Shown here: in pieces, positions 12,386-26,900 of the stretch
How positions within the stretch are numbered: position 1 is the first letter of the stretch
Layout: every line of letters begins with the position of its first letter
Source: Paracentrotus lividus
Taxonomy: Eukaryota; Echinodermata; Echinoidea; Camarodonta; Echinidae
DNA length: 64,000 nucleotides
Direction: 5' to 3'
Assembly (NCBI GenBank): GCA_940671915.1
Contig: CALNVZ010002974.1
Span: 43,706,927-43,770,926 of the forward strand
Notes under the pieces: model-generated
What the model was told of the DNA's origin: nothing
The model's database searches: none
Seen by the model: the letters and a program-made list of their open reading frames with translations, nothing else
Position numbers and translations under genes: made by a program

Positions 12386-14348
12386 CTCGGTTGATAAAAT
12401 TTAATCTTGTCCTGATTCCCAATGGCTGTAATTGATCGAGTCCGAGGTCTATATAGTTTTTGTGATTCAGACCCTTGAGTATAGTACTCTTTTGCCGGAA
12501 GTATTTCATAACGTTCCGACACGCTTTGCGGGATTATTATTGGCATTATCTATCTCATATTCTTCCAATATAGATCGCCGCGTTGAGAACGACGACATAA
12601 TGTGACTGACTAGGGGGTGATTCTAGAGAGTTACTGATTATCCAAATTGCAACTTGTCTCAAAGTTCTCTAATGGTGTTTCTTTTCATAAAGTAGAAATT
12701 CCTAAGATAGGTAAAAATGGTTTATAAACCCGGATAGAAACATGACTGTCGATTAATCAACTTTCTTAAATCTTTGTCACCGAGTATCGTATTTCTCACG
12801 CTAGATTTTTCTAGGTCAATTTTCCTGGGAAATTGGTTTTTTGAAGGGAAGAGAAAGATGAATAATTATTGGATATCCGTGTTGACCGCACCTATCACAA
12901 CGAATCTCAAAAGGTCAATGTGACGTAGCTATTTGATAAGAGAAAAGTATCGATTACAAGTAGGCCAGACCAATGCAAAATCATAGTGCGAGTCTAGTCG
13001 TGATGGAGGGGTGGGGGAGGGGGGGGAGGGGAGGGCAAAGTAACACTGGCCCGTCTGAAGCTTATGGAGGAAAATGTGAAAATGTATATAGGGTTTTATT
13101 TTGAGGGTTTTATGTTAAAGGTTGTAGGGATACTTTAGTAATGGAAAAATAAAAATAAATTCTGCTGAATATTGCTGTAAGTATTCTCATATTACTCTGC
13201 ATGCATACAAAGACATTTATGAGAGATACTGTGACATTCTTCTTATGACTTTTTTAAGTAAAAGTGTCTAACCGTCCAACTCGGCGGTACGTGCGCTCTA
13301 CATCACGGCGTTAGAACACACCGCGCTTTCGTTGCCTAACAGAGGCAAATGGAATTCGCATTGGTTTTACACGCGTACTATTGTCATGAATCAAAATGAA
13401 CGTGTACACACGTAGGCCTACATTAAGACAAGATTAGATTTTGTTTGTTTGTTTAGTTTTGCCTCTATTTCAGCCATTTTGGATCAAATTTGCAACATAA
13501 ACGATGAACTTATTCAAAATTCGTAATCTAAGATCATATTTGTAAGTACTTTATTTTATTTCAGGTGACAAGGTGTAGTTAAATATCTAAAACGCCATCT
13601 CCCCCAAAACTGATAAACGTTTTTAAGTTCTTGGGGCTGAAGCTATTTATTTGATTAAGTGCACTCAGAATTGACACCGGAGCATTTTTCAAGGGAGAAG
13701 ATATCAGAGAACCCCCCCCCCCCCACTACGCCATTGGTCATTTTGGTTGAAGAGTGTAGAGTGATATCCGTATACATGGAGAAATAACTCCTTACAATAC
13801 GTACCAGCAAAATCAACTAGGGTCCGTTATATGACAACCAATGTACAAGTATAATGGCCAAATGACGTTTATGAAAACAGTTTCGTCGAAACGTTATTTG
13901 TGTTTGTTGCAGCTTAATTGACCGGATTATATAATCATAATCTTAGAGTAGAAAGAACTAGTTGAGATATTATGTAATATGAATTCGAGACGGTAAGGTC
14001 CCATGCAGGCTGTTCACTTCAACTACAAACAGGTATGTATAAATGTTGTTATCTCACATCTTAAGGATTGTTAAACTTCTTCAGGATCTTCAAAAAATTA
14101 CTCTTCCAGCTAATGCTATAATCATTTACAAACCTCTAGGTCAGACAGGAATCGACTGATATTTTGAAGCTAAGCATCGTTTAATTGCCGATATATTGAT
14201 GACTGAATATCATCATAGTCATACCCAGGTACGCTTAAATGAACACTGCATACTATGGAGTGAAAATAATCATTTTTATTATTTTTCGTAATGATGCTGA
14301 GGAAATCAATTTTCTGGGGTCTTCTGACACCATTTACAAGAGGAGTAA
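12386..14348. other. no gene recognised upstream of the first gap
   Basis: AT-rich sequence with a G-rich tract at about 13007-13037 and a C tract at about 13713-13725. A donor-like site (ACAAACAG then GTATGT) ends near 14032 and could belong to an upstream 5' exon of the transporter gene. There is no independent support. Confidence 0.4.
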
Positions 14349-14448
14349 NNNNNNNNNNNNNNNNNNNNNNNNNNNNNNNNNNNNNNNNNNNNNNNNNNNN
14401 NNNNNNNNNNNNNNNNNNNNNNNNNNNNNNNNNNNNNNNNNNNNNNNN
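14349..14448. other. assembly gap of 100 N
   Basis: Exactly 100 undetermined bases, a conventional placeholder length. Sequence resumes in an A run. Confidence 1.
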
Positions 14449-15479
14449 AAAAAAAAAACTATTTAAAATATCAAGTGACTTTTGACAGTCTACAACGAAT
14501 GTAATTTAAATGTGGAAATATGTGATACTCTCATAGACGACTTGGGCTTTACTCCATGGACAGATTTGAACATAATGTTGTACAGGCTGTCATAAGGAAA
14601 TCAAAATGGTATACCTGTATTAAAAAATGCAGGTACGCATGCATCGCGCTTGAATAGTACACACGTTGTTTAATAATGAAAATGATATCTTCTTCATATA
14701 GTGGGTTTAAAAAGATTTTTTAGATATTGCCCTTTTATTGTTTTCAAATATTACGCAAAAACTATATTCAATGCAAATAAAGCACATCACAATAGAACTA
14801 ATTGGAAGACAAATCAATCTCAAATCTTATTCAATCTAAGGTGTGATGGTTTTTAAATGAGCCTGCTTCGTGGCGAATTATCTGGCAAAATTATGTTTTA
14901 GAAGAACACACAAATGATCATTTGCTTGGTGCATCTTGGGTGTCAATGCCAGGTGCTGGACGCTGACAAAAAGTTTAGAGCTTAAGCCCCCCCCCCCCCC
15001 CCCCCCCCCCCCCCCCACGCCTCGCTGCCATAAGCTGCTGAAAGCCATGGTCAGACTGAACGCAGTTGGCCAAATTACAGTAACTGTAGTACATTTTACC
15101 TGCCTAGCTATTGCGCCCTCTCGTCGGCCTGCAAATACGTTGCGAACACTAGTCTCTAGCAGGGACATACTTTGATTTATTGTTAATTAGGTCTCGAAAG
15201 ACGTGTATCATCTAGATATGATTTTGTTGTTTAGTCCAGGTAGGGCTTTTACGTTAGCATCCCATTTACCAACCAAAAATTTGAACTGGGTCCAATCACA
15301 GTCAGGTTGTTAGCGAATGTCCAGAGATGATTCCATACTTACCGTTGGACCAACTTCTAATCCTTACCGCTCATATCACATCAATGCAGTTTAGTTTGAT
15401 TAGTGACAAAAAAGATTATATGATTACATCAATTGAAAATTTCCCTCTCAGAACACTGAACCATAAATAGATTCAATGG
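14449..15479. other. no gene recognised; long poly-C tract
   Basis: A run of about 29 C lies at 14988-15016. ORFs crossing it in both directions owe their proline or glycine runs to this tract. No other feature is recognised. Confidence 0.5.
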
Positions 15480-15727
15480 CAGGCCCAACTAACCTTTTAC
15501 ATGTCATATGTGAAAGACAAACACTCCCAACAACATCTTATGTAGTCACTTTTTTCTGAGAGCAACCTGGATAATCACCACCTTCAAATCTGAGCTCAAA
15601 ACTTATCTTTTAAGGCATTTTTTAAAATAAATATAATGTAAATATTTAGGGAGCCAGGCGCATTTTAAAGATTTAGCAGATAAATGGCGCTTAACAAATG
15701 CTTTTCATCATCATCATCATCATCATT
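15480..15727 (+). mobile_element. LINE 3' tail with CAT microsatellite end
   Basis: A short frame near 15575-15625 reads FKSELKTYLLRHFLK followed by a stop, which resembles the last residues of CR1/L2-type LINE proteins. After an untranslated stretch (AAATGGCGCTTAACAAATGC) it ends in CAT repeats at about 15707-15727, as such elements often end in a simple repeat. The copy is heavily 5' truncated. Confidence 0.5.
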
Positions 15728-16286
15728 TGAAGAAGATACTAATGGTTAGTTGATCACGCATCGGTCTGGAGGAAGTTTATAGGCTGATAATGGAGAAATT
15801 CGTATTGAAGAAGATACATTACATAACCATTAGTGAGGTTGTTGCATGAACCGCAGCATGACTTTGATAGTCACGTAATTTAAGTCATGTGTGGAAGATG
15901 CGCAGGAGTAAGTGAAACTAAGATTCTGTCAATTAAGGATCGCCCCAAACAAATACCTGACAAAATAGCAACAAAAAAATAAGAAAAAACAAAGGGGGAT
16001 GCACATAAAGAGGTTTTTAGGGCAGTCGTATCAAAGTTTTCCTACGTGCTCATATCTTTCGAAACCTGAAAACAATCGAATTTGATTTTATCAGACGAAA
16101 ATCAATTTCCTGGTAATCAATATTCGGGGTTTTCTTTAGTATTTCAAAAATATAAAACAATATTTTTTCTCGAATGGTATCATTTCCTAAACGCATTTTC
16201 ATAAATGTTTTTACCATTATGCACCACCGGGTCATAATATTTCCTGTTGATTAATTTTCATTTTTCCTTTTCTTTTCACTATGCAG
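15728..16286. other. no gene recognised
   Basis: AT-rich sequence upstream of the first transporter exon candidate. No clear promoter element was seen. Confidence 0.4.
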
Positions 16287-16342
16287 GAACTGATCCTTGA
16301 GCCACCTCACATCCTCTAAACCTACTGAAGGCTTTCATCGAG
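16287..16342 (+). other. candidate 5' untranslated exon of the SLCO gene
   Basis: A strong polypyrimidine tract and acceptor (CTTTTCACTATGCAG) precede 56 bases, followed by a consensus donor (CGAG then GTAAATG). The exon contains an in-frame stop (CTC TAA) and no start. If real it is non-coding leader spliced to the exon holding the start codon at 17052. It rests only on splice-site quality and position. Confidence 0.45.
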
Positions 16343-17051
16343 GTAAATGAAAATGATAAGATACAAAAATTGTTTTGCCCCAGAGGTTATCAACGCTGAA
16401 AATCCTACTTTTGTATCGTTTTGTTCATAAAGTTTCGATGGTGATAACTGATTGTGAAAATTACAGTGACGTCATTAGGTTACCTAACGAATGAGGAGAC
16501 CCAAGAGTTGTTCCGTTTCCATGGTAAAAATATAATTATGAAAAACAAGATTATGTTATAATATGGTTTGATATAAAAAGTATCTATAAGTTAAACAAGA
16601 TCTTATAGTTTTCTTCAGAAGATTTCGGACACCTAGCCTGGAAATTTTTCTAGTAAATTGAGTAGAGAATCGAGAATTACACATTGAATGTCATCGAGTG
16701 AGTGCCCTTCATTCAGCCTGGTCGAATTGGATACTAGTATTCAATAGCTACAGGTACAAATATTTATAGCATTCTCTCTCTTGGTATCAACAGTTTATAC
16801 ATGCCATATTTATATAGACGCCAAAGCGGTATGACTTGAGCGTTTATTCATTTGCCAAGTTGAGGAACTTTAATTTTCTTATCTTTCCATGTCGGAAGTT
16901 ATTGAGCCCGAAAATTTTCATTTGGAATATTAAAAGAATACAACATTTTGTCTGATCTTAAACACAGTATCAGTCTCATTCACGAACACTCGGAAGCCAC
17001 AGTTATTCGGATAACCCTTATCGCCAAAGATCTGAAAGGCAGGTATCCATA

Positions 17052-17184
17052 ATGGGGAACCGGAAGTATCGAACGGACACAGAAGGGCAGACCGGAAGTG
17101 ATTACGTGTATGACAACCCTATCGCAAGTACTGTCTCCAATGGGAATGGGGTGGCAGTGATATCTTCAGGGAAACTAAATGGAG
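17052..17184 (+). CDS. SLCO: SLCO coding exon 1 (start codon, cytosolic N-tail)
   Basis: The frame opens with MGNRKYRTDTEGQTGSDY and continues to KLNG, a hydrophilic tail with a Tyr-rich patch (YVYDNP), and ends at the donor GGAG then GTTAGT in phase 1. A possible acceptor for the leader part lies at 16967 (AAACACAG). This start is chosen because it is the first ATG in an exon-like GC-richer stretch and gives the usual polar N-terminus. The sequence itself is not conserved in the family, so it is weaker than the downstream exons. Confidence 0.6.
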
Positions 17185-20100
17185 GTTAGTGAAAGTTAAT
17201 GTTCATAAATCATAATAAAGGTACGTGTATCATAATGCGTAACACAAAAGTGTGTGGTCAATCGCAAAATGGTAATGGCCGACCAATCATCATTGCTGCA
17301 TGTGCTTTTTGTTCAAAAGACGAATTTGCAATTGAGTGCAGGCTATTTTCTTATGTGAATTCTATCTTTGTTTTTGTTATTCATTGTTTTTCCTCTTTCT
17401 TTCCTTGTGTTATCAAATTTACGAATATGAATATTCTTACTACTGTGTTAGTAACTAGATGATGCTTTGCCCCGCTTTTCCCAGCACCGTTTGGTTCCAC
17501 ACTACAGAGCTTAGCACCAAAATTTCCCGTGTATAGCACCACAGTAAGCCGGCTAGATAAGGGTGCTATCCTAAATTGGTAAAATATAGTCTGAAACTGA
17601 AGTGGGCTAAGCTTAACCCCGGGAATTAATAAGGCTAAGACCCCCTCCCCCTCCCCCTACTCTTTAGCTTCACCAATTTCCCGGGATTCTGAAAGGGTAG
17701 AGTGCTCAGCTCCAGGGAACAGAAGAACTTGGCCGAATACAAGATTCAGTTCGATCATTTTATGAAGCATGTTAATTATGACGCTTCTGAAGTGGATGTT
17801 TTAATATTTTACTATCCACAATATTACCTACACTGTTTACATGCAGAATTGCACAGCTTAAAATCTTAAAGCCTCCACAAAGTTACCCAGAGTGATGCGA
17901 GTAGCACTTTTATTAGGTATGTCAGTCGTGTCATATGAGAGGCAGTTAAGAGGACTGATCTGGTTACTCTGTCCTAGACGTTGCACTTGAATCCATAAAC
18001 CCCTAAAGCTTGGGTTAGGTTACCCATATCTTGTATCTTACCTCGATCAGTTACACTGGGTGGGGAGACCTTCATCAAAAGTTGACACTATCCGTAACGA
18101 CTAAGTGTAGTATGTTTTGAGTCGAGTTTGGTGGTGTGACTATAGGTAGGGGAGAGTGGGGTTAGTTAGAACACGGGATTAGTTGAAACATTGTAATTTT
18201 CTGGAACGTCTATAAATATATTTATGCAAATCTACTCTCAGGTTGTTGCTATTAGCAACTGCATCCACACAACATTTAGATAGCACACATGCTCCAAGCC
18301 TCGTGAAGTTAGAAAGCAATGTTTGTTTTTCACCTTCTGAGTAAATTTTGTCATTTTTACAAATGTTTTATTATCTCAGAGAAGATCATAAATTAAGTTG
18401 GCCAGTTTTGATTATAACAAACAGTTATACCAAACTACAAACAAGGTAAATATATGGCATGTTGTTGTCCCTCTTTTGTGCTGTAAGCTTACAAATGTCA
18501 AATGGGCATCTGGGGTTAGTTGGAACATTTTGAACGGGTTAGTTGGAACATGTACTAAGTAAATAGGTTTCAGCAGAATAAAAATAAAAATCATATAATT
18601 CAATGAAGTGTTCGAAATATTCCTATACATGTATATTAGAGCACATTGGACAATTTTATTTTGGTTTTGACAAAGTATATTGCAGAATGCTACTTCACAG
18701 GACTTCAGAATATCTATATGTGAGTGGATGCTATCAAGTGTAATAAAACATGAAGTTAAACAAAAAAATTGGCATCAATCTTTAATATTTTGATTGGAAT
18801 CAATAAAGTAAGTTAGCTGAACCCATGCAATAATGTTGCAGGTATTTTAAATATAATTTAATATGATATAATGCACAATGTTTCAACTTACCCCATACCT
18901 TGTTCCAACTAACCCCGTGTCTGGGGTTAGTTGGAACACTTGACATGGTCTTGTTGAAGATGGATTTTTTTTCCGGAACCATCACTAATTTTAAGAATTT
19001 AATGGGGTACATTTGTAGCATACAGATATACAGTCAAGCTGATTGTTTATTGTTTCTTGAAATAAATTCGCTTTTGTTTTACGGCCATTTTTGTGAAAAA
19101 CGTTCCATATAACCCCGCTCTCCCCTATGGTGCATTTATTCCTTCAGTGACTCGCTACAAAATTGGTAGATAAAACAATCTTGGATTTAAGTCAAACAAA
19201 TTTTAAGTAAATGAATTCGGGTTCTAGTTGGCTGTGAAACAGAAGGAGGAAAGTGTGAAATGAAATGCCTTTTCATTTTGTTTCTCGTATTGTAATGTTT
19301 TGAGTTCTTTTGAATGTTGGGAGCACCACTGACAGTATTCACTGTATGGGATCTTAACTCTCTGTCTATCTGTCTTTCTAATATGTTTTAGGGCGAATTA
19401 ATTTAAACTTGACGATTTTTTATCATTTATTTTCTTAACCTGGCCTTTTTCTTCATCCTTAAAACGATCTGACGTCAACTACGAAATTATGGTTTTATGG
19501 AATTTTGACAGTCGAGTTCCTTAAAATGAGATGGCCTACCGAACGCACTTTATGTCATATATACAGTTATGAAAATTGATTTGTAAGGAATATACGTAGG
19601 GACAAAGTAGGTTGTCGAGTGAGTGGAAAAGCAATTGGGCTCCTCACTTTGACAATAAATATTGTGATGACCAGGTTCGCTGTCATTAATAAAGAAACAT
19701 AACATCGTTCAACTTTGTTTATTTAGATATTGAAGATATATTTCATGAATCATAAACGAAGCATTTTTAAGCTTCCTGCATCATTATAGACCTACATATC
19801 CGTCTGAAAAGTTTAATATTCGGTTTGTTCCATATTTTAAGCAAACTACTATGATGTTATTGACAAAAGAAGCACGTACTATCCCAGTTTACCATGTTTA
19901 CTATGAAGGAAGTCACCGTGCACAATTGGAAGCCATAACATTGTTTCATTCACTACTCTTCTGTTTTTCAGAATTACTAGGTTAGGTTTGATATAAAACC
20001 ACAAAAGCAGCATTGCCAATTTCCCGAAATTCCACAACATATCCTTGTAATCGGTATGAATGAAACAACGTAGTCCAAACTTTTCTATAAAAAACTCCAA

Positions 20101-20612
20101 ACATTATTGTGACGCAGCAGATAGGGATGGCAAATGCATACATTTATGTATGTTTGATTTGGCTGAAATAAACGGAAATTACGAAGAAAAATTAGCCAGT
20201 TCGGCGTCCAGGCATGATTGGGTTTGCCCTTATAGGTTACTTTCGACAACAATAGACCCAACTGTTTAATAAGTCTCTAAAATAAATGTTTCTTTTTTAT
20301 GAAAATATTCAATTAACATTGTATCAATGAATGAACTACACTACTTAACATATTTTAGCACAATATATCATCACCCACCCACGCCATGACATATCAGTCC
20401 GAGTATTTCGGAGGGGGTGGCGTAGTTAGGGCTCGGTTATCTTTTTATGAAATTTATGTGAAATGTGAGTTTTATTAATATGCATTTATGTTATGTGCCT
20501 CCTTAGCTCTCCATAAATGTTTGGAGATGGTCTATAAATTGAACATGAGCCAACTTTTCAATTTGAACCACATTGTCGTACGTATAATATGCACTCGGTT
20601 TTTTTTTTTTTC

Positions 20613-20660
<48 letters not shown>

Positions 20661-23600
20661 GGGGGGGGGGATAAAGGGAAGAGGGGACACCAGACCTGGG
20701 ACCAAATAAAGTGTTTATATTCAATTATAGATGTTTTACTTACTCCAGATAATCTATCACGTTTGGAATGTTCATCTTTTATGTGATTTTAGACGAACCA
20801 GGTAATTGATGAAATTGACCAATGCATGATTATAATCCTATAATAACGCCCCATACCAAGTCATTAATCTAAATTAGCCACTGTTAGAAACGGAGCCCCT
20901 GCCCTTCCAACAAAAATTGATATAACAGAGACTAAGTAAAAACCAAAACAAAAAAAGATGGTTGTTGCCCTCAGCGCATTGAATGTGCAGAGGAGACGTC
21001 TTCGAGACTCCCGCAATGGAACAGTTGCGGCGACGACTTCGCGACTGGAAAGAATCTTATAAATATGTTCCATTTCCAATGACTCGGGAGCCGTTGCGGA
21101 GACACAGTACAGGAGACGTTGGGAAGACTCAGGAGACGTCGCGACTCAAGAGACTCGAAGTCGCAAACAGGGGAGCATTTCATCAAAGGACTTGTCGGAC
21201 ATTTTATCCGACAAATTTGCTCTCAGCCAATCAGATGCAAGCATTTCAGTAGCTTTAACAGTTTGTCGGATAAAACGTCCGACAAGTCCTTTGATGAAAT
21301 GCTCCCTGGTCTCATGGAAGTGTGCCAACATCTTTACTATGCAAATAGTACGACATTTTCTAAAAATATTTGAGATCGCGCACAACTATTTTTGTTTATG
21401 TTTTGACACTTAATTCTTGCACCTTGAGGTTGTATAAATACATGTATAAAGCACTGCCAAATATTTCGGTGTTATACTGGTGTTTTTTTTAGGCCTATAC
21501 ACTTCTTATCCCTGTCTATGGTCATTATGGTGTATGTCCGGTCTTGCGTACAATTTCGCCCACTCCCCTCTGATACATTACAAAAGCCATTCCATTAATC
21601 TCTAATCATTTTTGTCTAGCGTGTCATTGTCCTTTGATAACACAATTCGAAACGGTATACTGGGCACTGGCACTCTCACTCAGTTCAGTCGCGACACAGG
21701 ATTGAATAAACTCTTTCCGAATGCAGGGTTTTGAGATAATCTTGGATGATTAGTTTGTGGATCATAAATCGGATACTACATGTGTTGTCATGCACACAGA
21801 TCTGCCGAGACAATCTTTCGTGATTGTGATTGTTACGAGTGGACTTTGAGAATACCCAATTTTTGTTCTCTCATTATAATAGCGAAAAAGTATCGCTTTG
21901 GCCTGTTTTTCTTTTGGAAAAATTTCCTTCTTTTTTGGAGTCTTTATTGACACAACTTTGTTTCGTCGTGCGAATGTACACACAAAATGCCCACCGTGCG
22001 TGTGCGCCGCTGGCCGTGCTGTCTCAACGCAAGGAGCAACGTCATTTTATATCACGAGTAATTTTATAATCACGACAGACCTGCGCTCGGTCCCACATTC
22101 AGATGGCAAACTGATCGTCGTACCTGGAGTATCCATTTCATTTTAGCTGTGGAATTTAAATACAAACTGAGTACATCTCATTCTCCATACTTACAGGGTC
22201 AATGCCCAACATTACGCTCATTTATACATTTATAGCGCAATTGATCGGAACCAAATGAGTTAATTATAAAATTCGATGAGGAGTATTTAGGTTTGATTTG
22301 CTTCGATATTAATGAACAAAATGGAAGATTGTTGGAAAAGCCGAAACTGTTTTACCATTCCTTGCTTAACCCATCAGCACCCAAACGTCACGAGGTCAAG
22401 GAGGATGTGAAGAAGCACGTTTGACCTCCGTGTCAAAGGTCGAGAGGGATGATACCGTGGTCGATCAGGATGTCGAAGGAAGAGGGAGACAAAGTTTGGC
22501 TGGCTATGGTGTCGTCCAAAATGCCTGCAGGTAAGAATCATCCCGTTTATATTACGAAAACAAAATAAAATAAAAGTAAGAAAGTGGTGGAATTATGCTT
22601 GTTTGAATTAGATTTTAAGTAGATGGGGGAGACCGGGACAATTGTAACACTTTTTTCCAAATTTGACTTATCAACTTTATTATAACTAAGTACTTGCTTA
22701 AAACCAAGTAAACGAAATTTGGATATCTTAGCTCAACATACGAATAGGTTTGGGTTAAGTAAAACTATTTATTTTGAAGCCATTATCATTTCAAAACACG
22801 AGTCGAGTGTTACAATTGCCCCTAAACCAGGGCAATTGTAACACGCTATGGGGGCAATTGTAACACATGAAATTGTAACATTTTGCTTTTTTTATCAAAG
22901 CTATGCACTTGACAGATCCAAGATTTAACAACATTAACCACATAAGCTAATTATTATAAAACATGACAATGCTTGACTCAAGTTACATTATATTTTCAAC
23001 TTGTTATATACATGGCATGGGATTATTGCAGAAGTGTACGTGCTCTGTACGGGCGATGACAGCGCGCTGAATTGTCCTGGGCTAGGTACGGGGCAAAAGT
23101 ATTTCCTAAACGGCATTGTTACTATTGCCCCTGTGGTGGGCGACCATATTTGGAGAGATTTTTTTTTCTATCTTAGCTTAGGTATTCATCGTTTGAGTTG
23201 AAACGTTAGCAAAATATGGCCTAAGAACATAATTTCTAAATATATAAAAATGACAGCCGTAGCTCATCCTCATATTTGTCCAGGAGGAAAACAATGGATA
23301 ATGTGAAATATTACTTTCCTACTTAAAAAAACGATTTTTCTGCTGTAGAAAGTTCCACGAACCGTTAAATTTGCTAATACTCAAACAGCATGTGGAGCGA
23401 TGGAATGCGCATGCTCTGTACAAATTTCAAGTGTGTAGCGTGTTTCTGCTAGGGATGGGAGCCCCTGTTACAATTGCCCCGTGTTACATTTGTCCCCGGT
23501 CTCCCCTACCGTATAAAGTCATACAGCGCAATTAAAACAATGCATCTCCTTTGTCATGTGTTATGTTAAATAGTTTGTTTAATCAGGGAGATATCTGTTT

Positions 23601-23954
23601 AATTCACATTGTGTTAAAAAAGGACATGAATACGTGCATTTAAACAACTTTTAACAATGAGGTGTAAATGATAGCGTCTTATCCTTGAACTGTTTTTTTT
23701 TTTTTTTTTTTTTCAAAAGTGACATACATTCTCTGTTTTCTTTATAAAAGTGGAATGTTCTTTCCTTGGAAGAGTAAAAAGAATGTCCAGGCAAAGAAAA
23801 TACAGATGAAAATGCTACTGCTTCTGTTACGCTTAACTGGAAGACACAAACGCATGAAAAATATGACAATGAATGAAAAGATTTTTTTTAAAGGGGGATA
23901 ACAAACACATTTTAACAGTATCAAAGGATGAACCCCCAAACAAGAATTGAAAAA

Positions 23955-23993
<39 letters not shown>

Positions 23994-26900
23994 ATAGAAA
24001 GAAAGAAAACAAAATCGTTCGTCATTCCTTTACCCTATTTAGCTAAGCATTGCTAAGTGTGACAGCGGTATTAAATTTCATATCGACTGATGTAATAGCA
24101 CAGCTATGTATATTTTATCAATGCAATGAATGATTAAAAAGCAAACGTGTTGGTTTTATTCGCGAAATATTAAATGTAGAAGAAAAACTCTGAATAAAAA
24201 ATATCCATGCATCGTCACGCTAAATATTCGTGAATCATAAGTTATGTTTTTTCAGGTTCCATCAAGTGTCATTTTGTTCGCTTATACACTATTAATTTAC
24301 ATATTAACAGAATTTTCGTTTTGTAATAACTATTTTTCTTTAATGATGGTCAACAGGGGGTGCAGACCATTTGGGGTTTTTACACCCCTTTCTGCATCCC
24401 TAGACGTGTTGGTCTGAATAAATGCAATACAATAGAATACAACATGGATTTTAACTTTGATTTTCCTTTGATCAAATAACCACAGGGCTTCAATACGCCA
24501 TTGGGATACTGCTTCATGCTATGTTTGGTCTCCCTAATGCAAGGCATGACGGCTTTCGGGTTCGTATTTATCAGTCTCTCTACCCTGGAGAAGCGTTTCT
24601 ACCTGAACAGTTTACAGAGTGGTAGCATATCAAGTGCTTATGACTTTTCATCGCTTATCGTTGCTGTAATTGTTAGCTACATGGGAGAGAGGGGACATCG
24701 ACCACTCTGGGTTGGTTTTGGGTCCATGCTGTTCTGTGCAGGTAAGATTCGATGAGACCCAAGGGACCTCATTCCTATCCCAGGGACTTGGTTATGAGGG
24801 TTTGGCTCTGCCAACTGCCACCATGCCATCCATATTAATTACACTATCTATTTAGACTGGACTTAAAGCCAGAGCGAACTGACCAACACTCTCATTGACT
24901 GTGTGTTATAAATAACTAGTCTTAAAGTATACCTTTTAAAATAAATATTAACAATACATTGTATAAATCAACCAATAATTTAATTTGTATTAGGAACCTT
25001 AAATGTTATTAGGGGAAAAGTCTTTGTTTTTCTACTTGATAACATAATTATCACGGTGTCCAATTATTGAGTAATGAAAAATGGCATTATCGTTCAAATG
25101 GGTCTGTATTTAAGACTACACATTTAAGACTACACTGCTCAGGATGCTGCATTATGGGTTAGAAATCCGGGCAGAATCGAGTAGTTGAGGGCTTGAGAAG
25201 GTGCTATACAAGGCTGCTGGTTCGTATTTGCTTTAACCCTAATACTCCCGGGATATTTTGATCCGTGTCCTTCCGGAGGCATTAATGGCCCCGGCTCTTA
25301 AGATCTGGTCGCGGATCGTGTAAGTCACGGCGAAAATTTATTAATATTATAAATATATTATTAAATTTTAACGATGTAGAGAATGACGTAATCTACACGG
25401 TTGCATAGGTAAATTTCACTAAATTCATATATTTATTTATATGAATTAATTATGCTAATTATTAATGGTATCATCCTTTTTGCTCTAATTCACTAAATAA
25501 AGCTCCTAGAGTGCTAATTTTTGGTGAAAATATTCTTTATAGCATTCCTAACAATTGTAAATAAAAAAATTCTGGTACCAAGATCAATTTCTTATGTATT
25601 TTTATTGTTTTTTTGAATTCTTATGTTATTTCTCTGTTTTTCGACCTTTTGTTTTCTTTGTTTTGGTCACAACTGATTGCAGAATCTTTTTGAAGCATAT
25701 TCAAGCTAAAATAAATTAATTTAGCCAATGAAATTGAAAATAATCATATTTTGTGAATACTTGAGAAAAACTCTATTTGCATTGACTTTGTACACAAAAT
25801 CACGTTTTTGAGTGGCTTTCGGTCTGACGGATAATTTTGAAAATCGCGCAGCGTCGTAACCGTATGCTCGATTTTCGCGAAAATGGTTTCAAAAGATGCG
25901 CAAGACTTGAGGTAAAAAGTCAGCGAGCGGCGCGGTCAAAAAAATTCGCGGCGGCAGATTTATTGCGAAAAATGTCGAGGGGGCCATAATGGCCCATCCC
26001 CACCCCGGGAGTATTAGGGTTAAAGGGAATCCACCCTCAGTACATAATTGCTTTTTTCACAATTTTGCATGCCATTCTTAAGGATGTGACAGAATGTGAC
26101 CTATACAATAACCAGGTTCAAATGTATTCAAATTCATACGACTTACTTTGTGTCAAGTGTACAACTGTGCATTTATCTGCTTCGAAAAAGTAAAACTTTC
26201 TTGTCTGTTCGCTTAAATAAACAACCAACCAATCAATCAATCGATCAAACTAGACTTCGTTTCGATCTGATTCTTTACTCTGTAGGGTCAATTACCTTCG
26301 CCATCCCTCATTTCGTCACTCAAAATACGTCTACAGAAGCAGCCTTCGACTACTGCGGTCTGCCAAACGAGACTATAACTTGCAACTATGATGAAGACGA
26401 TGACGTCATGGACTTCGATGATACTCCATTGGCAACTACTAATTGGTCTTCATCGTTGCCCAGGTAACATTTTTTACTATACACAACAAAAAAAGTAATA
26501 AAAGTACATTTCTCTATTTTCATGGATGAGTGAGCACAATTTTAAGAATTATGTTCAGGCCTCCAAAAATGGTAAAATCCAAAAAATTTTATTCAAAGAA
26601 TTGACATCAGATATATATCATCAACATTATCAACACATTTTGTGAGAAAATGAGCACTATTCGTCGTGTCATGGACGAGTGAGCACACTTTAAAGGTGAC
26701 TTTGTGACTTTTGTAATGACAATTTCGTTAACGTGTGATCATGCATGACCAATAGGTTTTATTTCATTTTCGCACATAAATTAGTCATGAGTTTATAAAC
26801 ATAACCGCCAAACGATATTACTCAAACCTTTCTGTTAAAAAGTTCCAGCATGTTGATTTGGGGCTTGTTTTTCTTCGAGATTGTACACAATGTCAATGGA

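Noticed and set aside
20503-20724. Lysine-rich minus-strand ORF
   Set aside because: It reads through a long homopolymer T run; purely compositional.
26096-26285. Upstream extension of the exon 4 frame to an ATG
   Set aside because: It is intronic: the acceptor CTCTGTAG lies just before 26286 and the upstream residues do not match the family.
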